A stretch of DNA of 35,506 nt, taken from contig JANQFY010000005.1 in assembly GCA_028277585.1 (NCBI GenBank), forward strand, positions 1-35,506, given 5' to 3'. Made by a program: the position numbers and the translations under genes. The notes under the pieces were generated by a model that was not told the DNA's origin, searched no databases, and saw nothing but the letters and a program-made list of their open reading frames with translations. The DNA is from Sedimentisphaerales bacterium (lineage in GTDB: Bacteria > Planctomycetota > Phycisphaerae > Sedimentisphaerales > Anaerobacaceae). Shown here piece by piece: positions 1 through 8,461 of this stretch (position 1 is its first letter; each line of letters starts with the position of its first letter).

Positions 1-634
1 GGCCCAGCATGCCGACTACTTCCGCGCCGCCTGTGCAGTCAATGATCTGTTTGCACAGAACACGACGCCGAGTCCCGAATCCGACGGAATCGACTTGCCA
101 GCCGTCAGTTGTCCTGGCGACAGCCTGAGGGGACTCATAGTACGCAATCTGGACACCGGCCTGCGCGCACTTCTCCTCGGCTAGCAGGGCGTAGAGGAAC
201 TGATTGACCCGCACCTGATTCTTCCAGTGGCGGTCCGGTACCTTGGAGAAGTCAGGGAGCGTGCCCCCGTCCAGTGCCACGCTTTCGCGCACAAGTTCCC
301 AGCCGATCCCGGCGATGATCTGCTTGCCCCAGGCGTCGAAGAGTCCTGGAAAGGAAACGCCCGCGGTTGTCGTCGTTCCGCCCAATTGGCTGTTGCGTTC
401 CAGAATCAGAGTCTTGGCCCCGATGCGCCCGGCCTGAATCGCCGCAATGGTTCCTGCCGTACCACCGCCAACGACCAGAACATCGCACTGGGTCGTAACA
501 GATCCCTCCGTGCGCATGGAGTTGGGCTGAGGCTTGATATCGGCGTGTAATCTCCCGAGGGACGAAGCGACCAGAGCCATACCGGCGCCAGAGTACTGCA
601 TGAACTGTCGTCTTCCGAAGTGGCCACCTTTCAT
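1..634 (-). CDS. Tat-exported FAD-dependent oxidoreductase (partial, runs off the left edge)
   Basis: An open frame on the minus strand starts at the ATG at 634 and has no stop before base 1, so only about 211 N-terminal residues are present. The N-terminus carries a twin-arginine-like motif (GRRQFM, residues 7-12) followed by a small hydrophobic stretch, suggesting Tat export. After a linker comes a Rossmann dinucleotide-binding motif (VLVVGGGTAGTIAA) with a downstream acidic LILER and a GG pair, the typical FAD_oxidored (PF12831) start. It lies 53 bp after the GH106 rhamnosidase gene in the same direction and is probably in the same operon. A relative lies at 15953-17410. The substrate is unknown. 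Oxidation of a sugar or related compound is only inferred from the neighbours. Confidence 0.85.
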   Translation of the reverse strand, partial: MKGGHFGRRQFMQYSGAGMALVASSLGRLHADIKPQPNSMRTEGSVTTQCDVLVVGGGTAGTIAAIQAGRIGAKTLILERNSQLGGTTTTAGVSFPGLFDAWGKQIIAGIGWELVRESVALDGGTLPDFSKVPDRHWKNQVRVNQFLYALLAEEKCAQAGVQIAYYESPQAVARTTDGWQVDSVGFGTRRRVLCKQIIDCTGGAEVVGMLG

Positions 635-656
635 TGGACTTCCCTCAGACAAAGAT

Positions 657-677
657 GGTTTCCGAATCCATGAAACC
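657..677. repeat. Intercistronic inverted repeat
   Basis: GGTTTC (657-662) and GAAACC (672-677) form a perfect 6-bp inverted repeat with a 9-nt loop, in the short gap between the GH106 stop and the FAD oxidoreductase start on the minus strand. The right arm overlaps a small dyad (GAAAC-C-GTTTC, 672-682) that resembles half of a LacI-family operator. There is no T-tract, so a terminator is unlikely. It could be an mRNA hairpin that sets the ratio of the two genes, or a repressor site. Low confidence in any function. Confidence 0.3.
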
Positions 678-687
678 GTTTCGGCCT

Positions 688-3549
688 CTAATCGCTCATT
701 ATCTCTACGGGACCTAGTAGCCCGGATCGCTTTAGCGTCCAATCGTCACGGATCTTGATGTTCGTCTTTGTATAGCGATCGTCCTGTGGTTTCCCGCGGT
801 CGCCGATCAGGCGGTTTTGCCAGGAATTGGCCACCGTGATCTCTAGTCGGTTTCGGCCGGCCTCGAGGGCTTTGGTGATATCCACGCGGAAGGGCTTGGT
901 CCAGGTGATGCCGATGGCCCTGCCGTTGAGCGTAACGGCGGCAATGCCGACGTCCGCCACTTCGTTGAGTTGGAGCCAGTAGCGTTTGTCACGGGCAGGT
1001 GTCAGATTGAAGGTTGTCGAGTAGGTCGCCTTGCCGGAGTAATACTTGATTCCCTGATCGGCGTGCTGCGTCCAGTCGATCAGTGTCGTGAATTCTGTGG
1101 CCGCTGGGCCGCCCCATGCAGGATCGAAGCCGACCTGCCAGGGTCCTTGAATCTCTTTGACCACATGCAACACGGCGCTGTTGGAAGATTCCGAACCATG
1201 TCTGGTTGCGGCGATGGGATTGCGGAAGACAACCAGCCAGGAACCATAGGGATCGAATTCGATCGGGACAATCGTGCGCCCGCTGGTCTGCCTGAAGGCC
1301 TTGGCCGTCGCTATGTGACCTGATACGGGATTCCACAACTCGGGCTGCTTCTCGCAAACGCGGAATGCGCAGTCAACTGACTTGGGTTGATCCGTCTGGT
1401 TGCAGACGAAGTACACGTCCGCATCCTCTACGATGAAATGGATGTACTGGTAATCCAGTTGTCTCCTGGTGTCAAGCACCTCGAAGTCCGGGGCAATGCC
1501 GTCCTGTTGTAGGAATGCACGAGAGGTCTGCCCCCAAACAAGACGTCCCTTTCCGATTGCCTTGCGTCCTGTCGTCTCCGGGTCGTCACCCCACAGTGTA
1601 TCGGCGAGTCTATGGAATCTCTTCTGTGCGGATTTGCCACCCACGAGACTAACCAGACGTTCCGGCTTGGGCCCCAGCACGGTGGCTCCCTGCTCGAGCA
1701 GAGTCCGGACCTTTTCCAGAACCGCCAGCGACAAGACCTTGTGATCCGGCAGAACCAGCATGCGATAGGCGAGTCCACTGGGAACCACCACTCTGCCATC
1801 GACAACCTTCAACCGCAGCAGAATCTCCTCATTGGTTACGTCGAAATCGTAACCAGGTAGGGCGCCGGGCCGGTTGAAGCCCTTGTGTACGGCGATGTTG
1901 GGCACATGGTCTCCATAGTAATACAGCACATCGGCAACGAAGGTGCCGCGTTGAACGATAGCCTGGATGCGATTCATGTAGTCCATGAACGGTTGCGAGA
2001 GATCCCACCAAGTCACCTGCGGGTTCACATGTGTACCGGCAAAGTACTCCTGGCCCGGGATGCCCATCTCCTCCGGCGAGCAGGTGAAGGTGTGGAAGAA
2101 GATCATGTTCAGGCCTTCACAATACTCGAAATCCATGGCCGGTTTCATGTCCCGCCAGGGCGTGACGGCCCAGTGGGGGTTCCTCAGTGATGTGAACGAC
2201 TCTGCGCCTACTATCCGTCTACCGTAGATATGGGCCGCCGACGAGGCCTGTTTGATGTAGAAGCGGTTCTCTGGCCTGGGGCGGTGCGGGCAGGGTATCC
2301 AGAACTCGCTCATGACAATGTCACTGTGCTTGTAGTTGGTAATCCCGTCAAGCGGGGCGGCGTGCGGGCCGGAACACTCGGGTTGGATGCCCATCTTGTA
2401 CCGTGCCGCGTGTTCGGCGAACCTCCGATAGTGATTCTCCGATACGCAGTGGGCGATGGTCTTTCTCAGATCGGCCAGGAAGGCGTTGCTGACCTGGCGA
2501 TTCTCAACGATCTTGCCGGCCACCACGGGAAGGTACTTCATGATGTCATAGCCGCAGTATCGCTCGAAATCCGCAGCGAATCCCGGGCTCCAGTTCATAC
2601 CGCCGCACTCCCAACTGTCGGTCTCCAACTGGGTCAACACGGTCCCGGCCAACGGACCCGCCTGCTGCAGTAGCGGATCCACCACCCTGTACCAATAGCG
2701 GTCGAAGACCTCGCTGCTCAGATAGTCGATGACATGTCCCTTCCAGTTGTCGCTGGACGTCGCCACATGCGCCCTGGTCGGGATGTAGCCGATCCGCAGG
2801 ATCGTCCACTTCCCGGCCGGTATCTGCCATTTCAAGGTGGCGTCTTGACTCAATCCATCGGTGATGTCGATGATGTCCTCAAGAAGCGTGTCCTCTTCGC
2901 CTTCCACTGCAGGGTGATCGTTCAGCAGAAAGCGACAGTCCGGCGCCGAGCCACCCAATTCCCGTGCTCCGGATTTGGCCGTCAGGTCACTGATGGGCTT
3001 TCGAGGTTTGACGGGGGGCTCTTTCTGGGGATAAGCCAGCGCACAGATGTCACGGTAGTAATCGTAGTTGGGTTTTGGGATGGGCAGTTTCCGATCGATC
3101 CGAGCTGGGCCGTCCAACTGGACCTCCGACCAGGTGATCTGCTTGGCTTTGTCGTCGAGGGTGACAAAGGGCCCGCCGAGATTCCACCCACTCTGAATGG
3201 AAAGCCCCAGTTGGAGGCTCAAACGCCGAGCTTCCTTCAGGGCATGAAGATAGAGTTCGGTCCATTCCGGCCCGGCGAACTGAGGGCCGTTGGGAACGTT
3301 CCTGTCGGGCCCCCAGCGCAATTCGGTCCCGGCGTCGAAGATCATCGCCCCGCTGAAGCCCTTGTCGTGCATGGCTTCGAGGTCCCGGGTGATCGCCTCT
3401 TTGGTGACATTGCTGTTGAGCCACCACCACCAGCAACGTACGCCAGCCTCCCGCGGCGGGGTCCGGAAATCGCGCTCCAACGTGCCGGCCCCTGCTATCG
3501 TTGACAGGAGCATCAGAGTGATGAGATTGCGGGAGAAAACGGCTCGCAT
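688..3549 (-). CDS. GH106 family alpha-L-rhamnosidase, secreted
   Basis: A 953-residue protein on the minus strand. The frame is open further upstream, but the ATG at 3549 is chosen because it has a good ribosome site (GAGGAG about 7 nt upstream) and is followed at once by a signal peptide (MRAVFSRNLITLMLLSTIAGAG). The mature start (FRTPPREAGVRCWWWWLNSN, then VTKEAITRDLEAMHDKGFSG) is the hallmark N-terminal block of GH106 (PF17132). It is followed by the family's PEWTELYLHALKEARRL and SGWNLGGPFVT blocks. The middle holds a glutamine-amidotransferase-like fold segment (VLPDHKVLS...LLEQGATVLGPKPE). The last ~150 residues are a GH2-like beta-sandwich (YWLQLNEVADVGIAAVTLNG). Known GH106 enzymes are inverting rhamnosidases acting on pectin-type or other rhamnose-containing glycans. 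It is divergent from the esterase-to-fucosidase operon and leads an operon with the FAD oxidoreductase. Confidence 0.86.
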   Translation of the reverse strand: MRAVFSRNLITLMLLSTIAGAGTLERDFRTPPREAGVRCWWWWLNSNVTKEAITRDLEAMHDKGFSGAMIFDAGTELRWGPDRNVPNGPQFAGPEWTELYLHALKEARRLSLQLGLSIQSGWNLGGPFVTLDDKAKQITWSEVQLDGPARIDRKLPIPKPNYDYYRDICALAYPQKEPPVKPRKPISDLTAKSGARELGGSAPDCRFLLNDHPAVEGEEDTLLEDIIDITDGLSQDATLKWQIPAGKWTILRIGYIPTRAHVATSSDNWKGHVIDYLSSEVFDRYWYRVVDPLLQQAGPLAGTVLTQLETDSWECGGMNWSPGFAADFERYCGYDIMKYLPVVAGKIVENRQVSNAFLADLRKTIAHCVSENHYRRFAEHAARYKMGIQPECSGPHAAPLDGITNYKHSDIVMSEFWIPCPHRPRPENRFYIKQASSAAHIYGRRIVGAESFTSLRNPHWAVTPWRDMKPAMDFEYCEGLNMIFFHTFTCSPEEMGIPGQEYFAGTHVNPQVTWWDLSQPFMDYMNRIQAIVQRGTFVADVLYYYGDHVPNIAVHKGFNRPGALPGYDFDVTNEEILLRLKVVDGRVVVPSGLAYRMLVLPDHKVLSLAVLEKVRTLLEQGATVLGPKPERLVSLVGGKSAQKRFHRLADTLWGDDPETTGRKAIGKGRLVWGQTSRAFLQQDGIAPDFEVLDTRRQLDYQYIHFIVEDADVYFVCNQTDQPKSVDCAFRVCEKQPELWNPVSGHIATAKAFRQTSGRTIVPIEFDPYGSWLVVFRNPIAATRHGSESSNSAVLHVVKEIQGPWQVGFDPAWGGPAATEFTTLIDWTQHADQGIKYYSGKATYSTTFNLTPARDKRYWLQLNEVADVGIAAVTLNGRAIGITWTKPFRVDITKALEAGRNRLEITVANSWQNRLIGDRGKPQDDRYTKTNIKIRDDWTLKRSGLLGPVEIMSD

Positions 3550-4045
3550 TACTTGTCTCCTCGGTTGCCTGGGAATGGTCGTCTTTGCATGAATGATGGC
3601 CAGCGAGTCGGACGGTACGCTAGCTATGTCCTTCCTGAAGGTCTGTTCCGTTGCCTTCGGTGCTACCCGGTGTACGTCGTCAGCAAGAATGAGATGGAGT
3701 GGCCCTTGAGTAAGGAGACGATTCCAACTCTGTTGTTCATTGTAGTGGAGATCATGGCTCTTGCCTAGATTTCTCGTGGCGGTTAGAATCCCCAGATGTG
3801 TACGATTGAGGCGTCTGGCCTGGTCGCGAACGGCGCTTACGGATTCGGTCAATGATGATATCGCCGCAGAACATGTTGTCTCCGCATCATACACTGGCTC
3901 TTTGGCTGAGTGCCAAGGCCGGTCTCTGACATCCCACGATCCCTGGTGTTCTCCCATGGCAGATCGCTTCGCTGGGAGCCAAGCTGCTATTTGCTGGACA
4001 GACGAGCCAATTACCTTGCTAATCCGCGGTTGTAGGAGGCTGAAT
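3550..4045. promoter_or_regulatory. Divergent intergenic region between GH106 and the glycan operon
   Basis: About 500 bp without a convincing gene. It must contain the start signals for both the minus-strand rhamnosidase operon and the plus-strand esterase operon. Apart from the promoter candidate listed separately and the two ribosome sites at its ends, I see no strong inverted repeat, no RNA-gene structure and no coding signal. The frames open through it are upstream extensions of the flanking genes and lack ribosome sites at their own starts. Confidence 0.5.
3761..3789 (+). promoter_or_regulatory. Candidate sigma70 promoter for the glycan operon
   Basis: TTGCCT (3761-3766) and TAGAAT (3784-3789) are separated by exactly 17 bp, giving 4/6 and 5/6 matches to the -35 and -10 consensus. 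Transcription from here would leave a leader of about 250 nt before the esterase ATG at 4046. Found by eye. A chance match is possible. Confidence 0.35.
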
Positions 4046-5593
4046 ATGAAGGCACATCGGGCCGGTTGCTTCAGGGTGGTGTTTCTCTTGGCCGTTGTCC
4101 TCGTGTTCTGGGCCTGTTCACCGGTTTCAGGTCAACCGGCGGGAAAGAGCCCGGTCAAGGTGTTCGTCTTGGCCGGTCAATCCAACATGGAGGGCAAGGG
4201 GGCCATCAGTGGTGGTGCAGGCACTTTGGAGGACCTCTTGCAGAATGACGCCCGGGGGACTTATTCCTATCTGGGGAGTGCGAACGGTCAGTGGGCGGTG
4301 CGCGACGATGTGTGGATTACTTACGAACGAAGCGCAACCAGCATACGCTCCGGCGGGTTGACGGTTGGATACGGCTCGAACGATACTCAGGTGGGACCCG
4401 AACTCGGTTTCGGCCACGTGATGGGCGATGCTCTTGAGAGCCAGATACTACTGATCAAGACGTGCTGGGGCGGCAAGAGTCTGGCCGTGGATTTCCGTCC
4501 GCCCAGTTCGGGAGGGGCGGTTGGCTTCTATTACACGGAGATGCTCAGACTCGTAGATAAGGCGCTCGCCGATCTTGGGACGACCTTCCCCGACTATGAC
4601 GGTCAGGGATACGCACTGGCCGGGATCTTCTGGCATCAGGGCTGGAACGACCGGGTGAACCAGGGATTCAACGATGAATACGAGGTCAATCTGGCCAATT
4701 TCATTCGCGATGTCCGCCGGGATTTGGGCACTCCCTCTCTGCCCTTTGTGATTGCCACCACCGGCATGAGTGGCTGGGACGAGACACATCCCAGAGCGCT
4801 ATCACTCATGGAGGCCCAGCTGGCGGTGGCACAGTATCGGGAGTTCCAGGGGACGGTAGCCACTGTGGATACTCGACCGTTTTACCGACCGGCGAGCGAA
4901 TCACCATCCGGTCAGGCCTATCACTGGAATTCCAACGCTGTCACCTACCTCGATATTGGCATAGCGTCAGGCGAGGCTATGAAGGAACTGCTCGATCCCA
5001 TGGCGCCGTCTCCGGCGGACCAGGCTACCGTTCCGGTTGGCGACGTGGTCTTGAACTGGACGAATCTGGAACCGACTGTCGCGGGCGAGCCCGTGTTCGT
5101 GGATGTGTGGTTCGGCACGGAGCCGAACGCGCTGTCGCCGGAGTATGATTACACCCGCGTGCTTGGCGCTGGTGAAGATGTCAATACGGTGACGGTCAAC
5201 GCGCCACTGGCGGGGCCGTACTACTGGGAGGTCGTTTCGTATGTGAACGGTGATCCAGCCGGCGAACCGATCCACGGGAACGTATACACGTTCTATGGAT
5301 CCACAGATCGCCCCCCGACTGTGGATGCTGGCGAGGATAGGGTCGCCAAGTCAGGGGAAGCGATTCAGTTGAACGCGACCGTTGTCGATGACGGCGTGTC
5401 GGCCTTGACCTATGCCTGGCGTGCGTACCCGGCCGAGGGCGTGGTCTTCTCTGCAACGGATGTCGAGGACCCCATTGTGACGATCACCCGGAACTCCCGG
5501 CAATCGATTACCTACATCTTAACGCTGGCGGTCAATGACGAACTCTACCGAACACCCGTGAAAGACTCCATGGAGATCATCCTGCGCCCCTGA
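4046..5593 (+). CDS. Secreted SGNH/CE6-type carbohydrate acetylesterase with Fn3-like and PKD domains
   Basis: A 515-residue exported protein. The start at 4046 is set by a perfect AGGAGG 6 nt upstream and by the signal peptide that follows (MKAHRAGCFRVVFLLAVVLVFWACS). The C at its end could be a lipobox cysteine. The catalytic domain (about residues 35-315) has the GQSNM block of the sialate O-acetylesterase/CE6 family (PF03629), with nucleophile Ser46, a conserved FWHQGWND block (His197) and a C-terminal YHWNSNAV block with candidate catalytic His293. An Fn3-like segment with LNWTNLEP and VDVWFGTEP follows. It is of a kind common in planctomycete surface proteins. Residues from about 425 form a PKD domain (RPPTVDAGEDRVAKSGEAIQL). 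It probably removes acetyl groups from the glycan before the fucosidase and rhamnosidase act. First gene of the 4046-15832 operon. Confidence 0.82.
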   Translation: MKAHRAGCFRVVFLLAVVLVFWACSPVSGQPAGKSPVKVFVLAGQSNMEGKGAISGGAGTLEDLLQNDARGTYSYLGSANGQWAVRDDVWITYERSATSIRSGGLTVGYGSNDTQVGPELGFGHVMGDALESQILLIKTCWGGKSLAVDFRPPSSGGAVGFYYTEMLRLVDKALADLGTTFPDYDGQGYALAGIFWHQGWNDRVNQGFNDEYEVNLANFIRDVRRDLGTPSLPFVIATTGMSGWDETHPRALSLMEAQLAVAQYREFQGTVATVDTRPFYRPASESPSGQAYHWNSNAVTYLDIGIASGEAMKELLDPMAPSPADQATVPVGDVVLNWTNLEPTVAGEPVFVDVWFGTEPNALSPEYDYTRVLGAGEDVNTVTVNAPLAGPYYWEVVSYVNGDPAGEPIHGNVYTFYGSTDRPPTVDAGEDRVAKSGEAIQLNATVVDDGVSALTYAWRAYPAEGVVFSATDVEDPIVTITRNSRQSITYILTLAVNDELYRTPVKDSMEIILRP

Positions 5594-5609
5594 CTGAATC
5601 CAACGGCGC

Positions 5610-5637
5610 GACGTGCAATCGCTGGAAGGACGTGCAA
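5610..5637 (+). repeat. Short direct repeat, GACGTGCAA x2
   Basis: GACGTGCAA occurs at 5610-5618 and again at 5629-5637, a 19-bp period (just under two helical turns), in the 86-bp gap between the esterase and M60 peptidase genes. It could be a tandem protein-binding site or simply a small duplication. Confidence 0.3.
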
Positions 5638-5679
5638 GAGCCAAGACTAGTGAAACGACTTCTCTGAAGAGAATCAGCT

Positions 5680-7653
5680 ATGCAAAGAAGCTACTGTTGT
5701 GTCACCCTGTTGGTGGTCGTACTGTTGTGTTCATTGGCACAGGCCACCTCGGTCACCGACCTTTCCACGGCCATGCTCCAACTCAAAGGACATATCGACC
5801 AGACCTCGATCTTGAACGCAGATCAGATCAAGCAACAGGCCGAGATTATCCGGAAAGACATCAGCCGGATCGGGGCGACCTCCGACATCATCACCGACGC
5901 TCTGGATCTGGTGACGTCCTATGAAACCAAGGTGGGCCCGCTATTTCTGAATGAGGCCACGCGGGGCGGGTTTCCACGAAAACCTGCCGGTGGTTCGGAG
6001 CTACACCGCGCGCTGTTTGCGGTCCAGCAGGGGCTCATTGATTACGCCTTCACGCCGGATCATCTGGAGAAGTTCCAATCGATTCTCGATGGTGCTGCAT
6101 TCAAGACATCCGCCTTTTTCCCGGGGGCTGTCGACGCGCCATTAGACCCCGCAGTCGTTCATGAGGTCACCATCAATGCCTCACAGCCGTCGTGCTGGGG
6201 GATTCCGGTCATGGACAACGAGAAGCCCGCCCGACGTCCCACGGGGTGCTACCTGGCGCCGGGAAGCATCGCCGAGGTGACCGTGCCCCGTTCGATGGTG
6301 GGCAGAGGGTACAGCATTCGCGTGGGGGCGCACTCGTGGGATCTCCGGAAGAAGCCCAAGATCGTCCGTCTGGACCGTGTCTCGCTTGTCTACCCAATCG
6401 AAGCCGTCTGTACGGCGGTTGCCAATCCTCTGGGGGGAGGCATCTACATTGAGGTGCCATACCAAGCCGACGCGGGGATTGTGAAGGTGAGCATTGCGAA
6501 CGCCGTGCGCGCTCCCTTTTTCTCGGCCCGGAGTTTCGACAAGACGACGCTAGCGCAGTGGAAGACAACCGAGCGTCACTATCCCGGCCCCTGGGCGGAT
6601 TTCGAATCGGACAAGTTCATGATGCAAGTGCCCACCGACTGGATCTACAACTACGATGATCCGGTGACCCTCATGCGGGACTGGGATACCGCTATGGACA
6701 TGGTGTCCGATCTCTTCGGCCTGCCTCGCGTGCGATCGAAAACCGTGTTGTATCTGCAGGTCGATCTGATCTACCGGGGCGGCGCCAACTTCCCCGGCTA
6801 TCCGCAATCCAACTTTCGCTACAATCCTAACAAGAAGGAGAACGGGCACGGCGGCCACTGGCTTCTCAAGGGCCCGCAGTCGTCCGGCGAGATCATCTTT
6901 CACGAATTGGGCCATGCGCATCTCTTCACCAAGTTCAAGGGGGAAGTGGAAGCCGTGGTGAATTTGCCCTATGTTGCGGTGTTGAACAGAGGCTTCGGGG
7001 TGGATCTGGACACTGCTTTCGGGAGATCCTTCAGCAAGCCGTATGTTTCTCTGGACCAGGCGGCGATCATGTGGATGGTCACCGACAACTTCCGCCAAGG
7101 GAATCCGATGAACATCTCCAACAGTCCGGCCAACGAAGTGCGATACCAGCACCGGGGTTATGGCAAGTACGTGGAGATCGTTCATCTGTTCGGGTGGAAG
7201 CCGCTCCAGGATTTCTGGCATTCGGTCAACCTGGACTACCAAAGGGGTATTGAGTATCCGCGCAACACCGATCCCACCGACAACCGCATATTGAGGATGT
7301 CACGGGCCGCCGGTGTCGATCTCAGACCCCTGATTCACTTCTGGGGAATCCACCCCGAGGACAATGCAACCCTGGCAAAGGTCATGGCTGGAGAGGGGCT
7401 CACACCGTCGCCGTTGATCTATGATCGGCTCCTCCATTACAAGACCCTGATACCGATGAACAATGCCGAGTTCGCCAGACACGCCGAGATTGTCAATCCC
7501 AGGGGAATTCGCGAAGGAAAGAACCCACTGTACGGGGAAGGCTGGTATCATGTCTGGCTGCCGAAGTACGATGCATCGCACGGACGGGCCGGGCAGGCCG
7601 CCCTGCAGAAGATTATCGACCTCTATTTTCCGGACGGACGTCCAAGGGGATGA
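5680..7653 (+). CDS. M60-like (mucinase-type) zinc metallopeptidase, secreted
   Basis: A 657-residue protein with a signal peptide (MQRSYCCVTLLVVVLLCSLAQAT) and a GAAGAG ribosome site. A helical N-terminal stretch (to about residue 165) is followed by the block RPTGCYLAPGSIAEVTVP and YSIRVGAHSWDL, characteristic of the N-terminal sandwich of M60-like/enhancin peptidases (PF13402). The zinc motif HELGH is at residues 408-412, and Glu422 or Glu424 is positioned as the third ligand (HExxH-x9/x11-E), as in gluzincins. Known M60-like enzymes cleave glycosylated, mucin-like proteins, often with glycan recognition by attached modules. Its place among the esterase, fucosidase and rhamnosidase genes suggests a glycoprotein target, or a peptide-linked polysaccharide. 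The target is inferred. Confidence 0.8.
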   Translation: MQRSYCCVTLLVVVLLCSLAQATSVTDLSTAMLQLKGHIDQTSILNADQIKQQAEIIRKDISRIGATSDIITDALDLVTSYETKVGPLFLNEATRGGFPRKPAGGSELHRALFAVQQGLIDYAFTPDHLEKFQSILDGAAFKTSAFFPGAVDAPLDPAVVHEVTINASQPSCWGIPVMDNEKPARRPTGCYLAPGSIAEVTVPRSMVGRGYSIRVGAHSWDLRKKPKIVRLDRVSLVYPIEAVCTAVANPLGGGIYIEVPYQADAGIVKVSIANAVRAPFFSARSFDKTTLAQWKTTERHYPGPWADFESDKFMMQVPTDWIYNYDDPVTLMRDWDTAMDMVSDLFGLPRVRSKTVLYLQVDLIYRGGANFPGYPQSNFRYNPNKKENGHGGHWLLKGPQSSGEIIFHELGHAHLFTKFKGEVEAVVNLPYVAVLNRGFGVDLDTAFGRSFSKPYVSLDQAAIMWMVTDNFRQGNPMNISNSPANEVRYQHRGYGKYVEIVHLFGWKPLQDFWHSVNLDYQRGIEYPRNTDPTDNRILRMSRAAGVDLRPLIHFWGIHPEDNATLAKVMAGEGLTPSPLIYDRLLHYKTLIPMNNAEFARHAEIVNPRGIREGKNPLYGEGWYHVWLPKYDASHGRAGQAALQKIIDLYFPDGRPRG

Positions 7654-7663
7654 AGGAATACGA

Positions 7664-8452
7664 ATGGGAAAACAGTCTCGTACCAAGATGAATGCGGCGT
7701 ATCCCTACCGTGTGGCGCTCGCCGGCGGATGGGGGGATCATAACTTTGTCAATTTCCTTGCTGACGGATACGTCGTTGTCGTTCAGATAGAACCGACGGT
7801 TACCTTCCACGATCGATGCGGGATTTGCTCCAGCACGCGGAAGATCCTGATGGAGAAGTATCCCAAAGGGGTTCCCGGAGGCATCGATCGCTACAAGTTG
7901 GCTTCGGATCTGTACTACTGGGAAAATGAGCGGAAAGTACCCATCGGAGGCTCCCAGGATGCCTGGGGCTCGGTCTATCCCGGGTTCAACCTGTTGCACT
8001 ATGATTTCAGGCATCACAATGGAGTGCTCCCCAAGAAGGTCACCTCGATCCTGGACCGGCGCACGGCGAAGTGGTTCGAACGCAACTTCTGGATAGTCGA
8101 CTGCGTGGGGCCGCGTCCGGAGGGGTACAATCCATTTGACGGGGGGCGTTTCGCCAGTAGCAACGTCGTGAGCCAGTTGGGCCAGTCGGGCCGGGATTGC
8201 TTCGCCGCGATCAAGAACCGGGATGTGGCGGCCCTGGGCGCCTCGTTCAATCTGTGTTCGCGTGCCTGGCGAAAGATGTTGCCCGCCATTTTCGAACACC
8301 CCACTATCGAAGTTCCCGTTATGAAGCACTTGCGCCACTACCAACGCCGGTATGCGGGCGCCATGCCCTCGGGCTGCGGGGTGGGGTATATTTATGTGGC
8401 CTCCTCGGAACCCGTTGAAGGTGGCTTCCAGGTGAAGGTCAATCTGGATTAG
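7664..8452 (+). CDS. Divergent GHMP-family sugar kinase (fucokinase/heptokinase-like)
   Basis: A 262-residue cytoplasmic protein. The frame is open further upstream into the M60 gene, but the ATG at 7664 has AAGGAA 6 nt upstream and lies only 10 bp after the previous stop. The N-terminal YPYRVALAGGWGD block matches the substrate-binding motif of fucokinase and HddA-type kinases (xPxRIxLAGGWxD). IGGSQDAWGSVYPGFNLLHYD matches the GxQDQYxxxxGGFN block of that group. The C-terminal SGCGVGYIYV resembles GHMP motif 3. The ATP-loop motif, normally GxGLGSSS, is reduced to a CGICSST-like string near residue 48, and the protein is shorter than usual family members (about 330-390 residues). It could be a short active sugar-1-kinase or a degenerate paralogue. 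The next gene, a guanylyltransferase, supports a sugar-1-phosphate product. Confidence 0.62.
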   Translation: MGKQSRTKMNAAYPYRVALAGGWGDHNFVNFLADGYVVVVQIEPTVTFHDRCGICSSTRKILMEKYPKGVPGGIDRYKLASDLYYWENERKVPIGGSQDAWGSVYPGFNLLHYDFRHHNGVLPKKVTSILDRRTAKWFERNFWIVDCVGPRPEGYNPFDGGRFASSNVVSQLGQSGRDCFAAIKNRDVAALGASFNLCSRAWRKMLPAIFEHPTIEVPVMKHLRHYQRRYAGAMPSGCGVGYIYVASSEPVEGGFQVKVNLD

Positions 8453-8461
8453 GAGAAGCGG

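Noticed and set aside
672-685. cre/LacI-type operator
   Set aside because: Only the left half and centre (TGAAACCGTTTC) fit. The right end does not match and no LacI-family gene is in view.
2734-3504. Long open frame on the plus strand (256 codons) inside the rhamnosidase gene
   Set aside because: It is antisense to a well-supported GH106 gene, has no ribosome site or recognisable domain, and reflects GC-rich codon bias.
3550-3957. Upstream extension of the rhamnosidase frame
   Set aside because: The signal peptide and ribosome site fix the start at 3549.
3761-4045. Upstream extension of the esterase frame (95 codons)
   Set aside because: The ATG at 4046 has a perfect AGGAGG and a signal peptide. 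The extension has neither.
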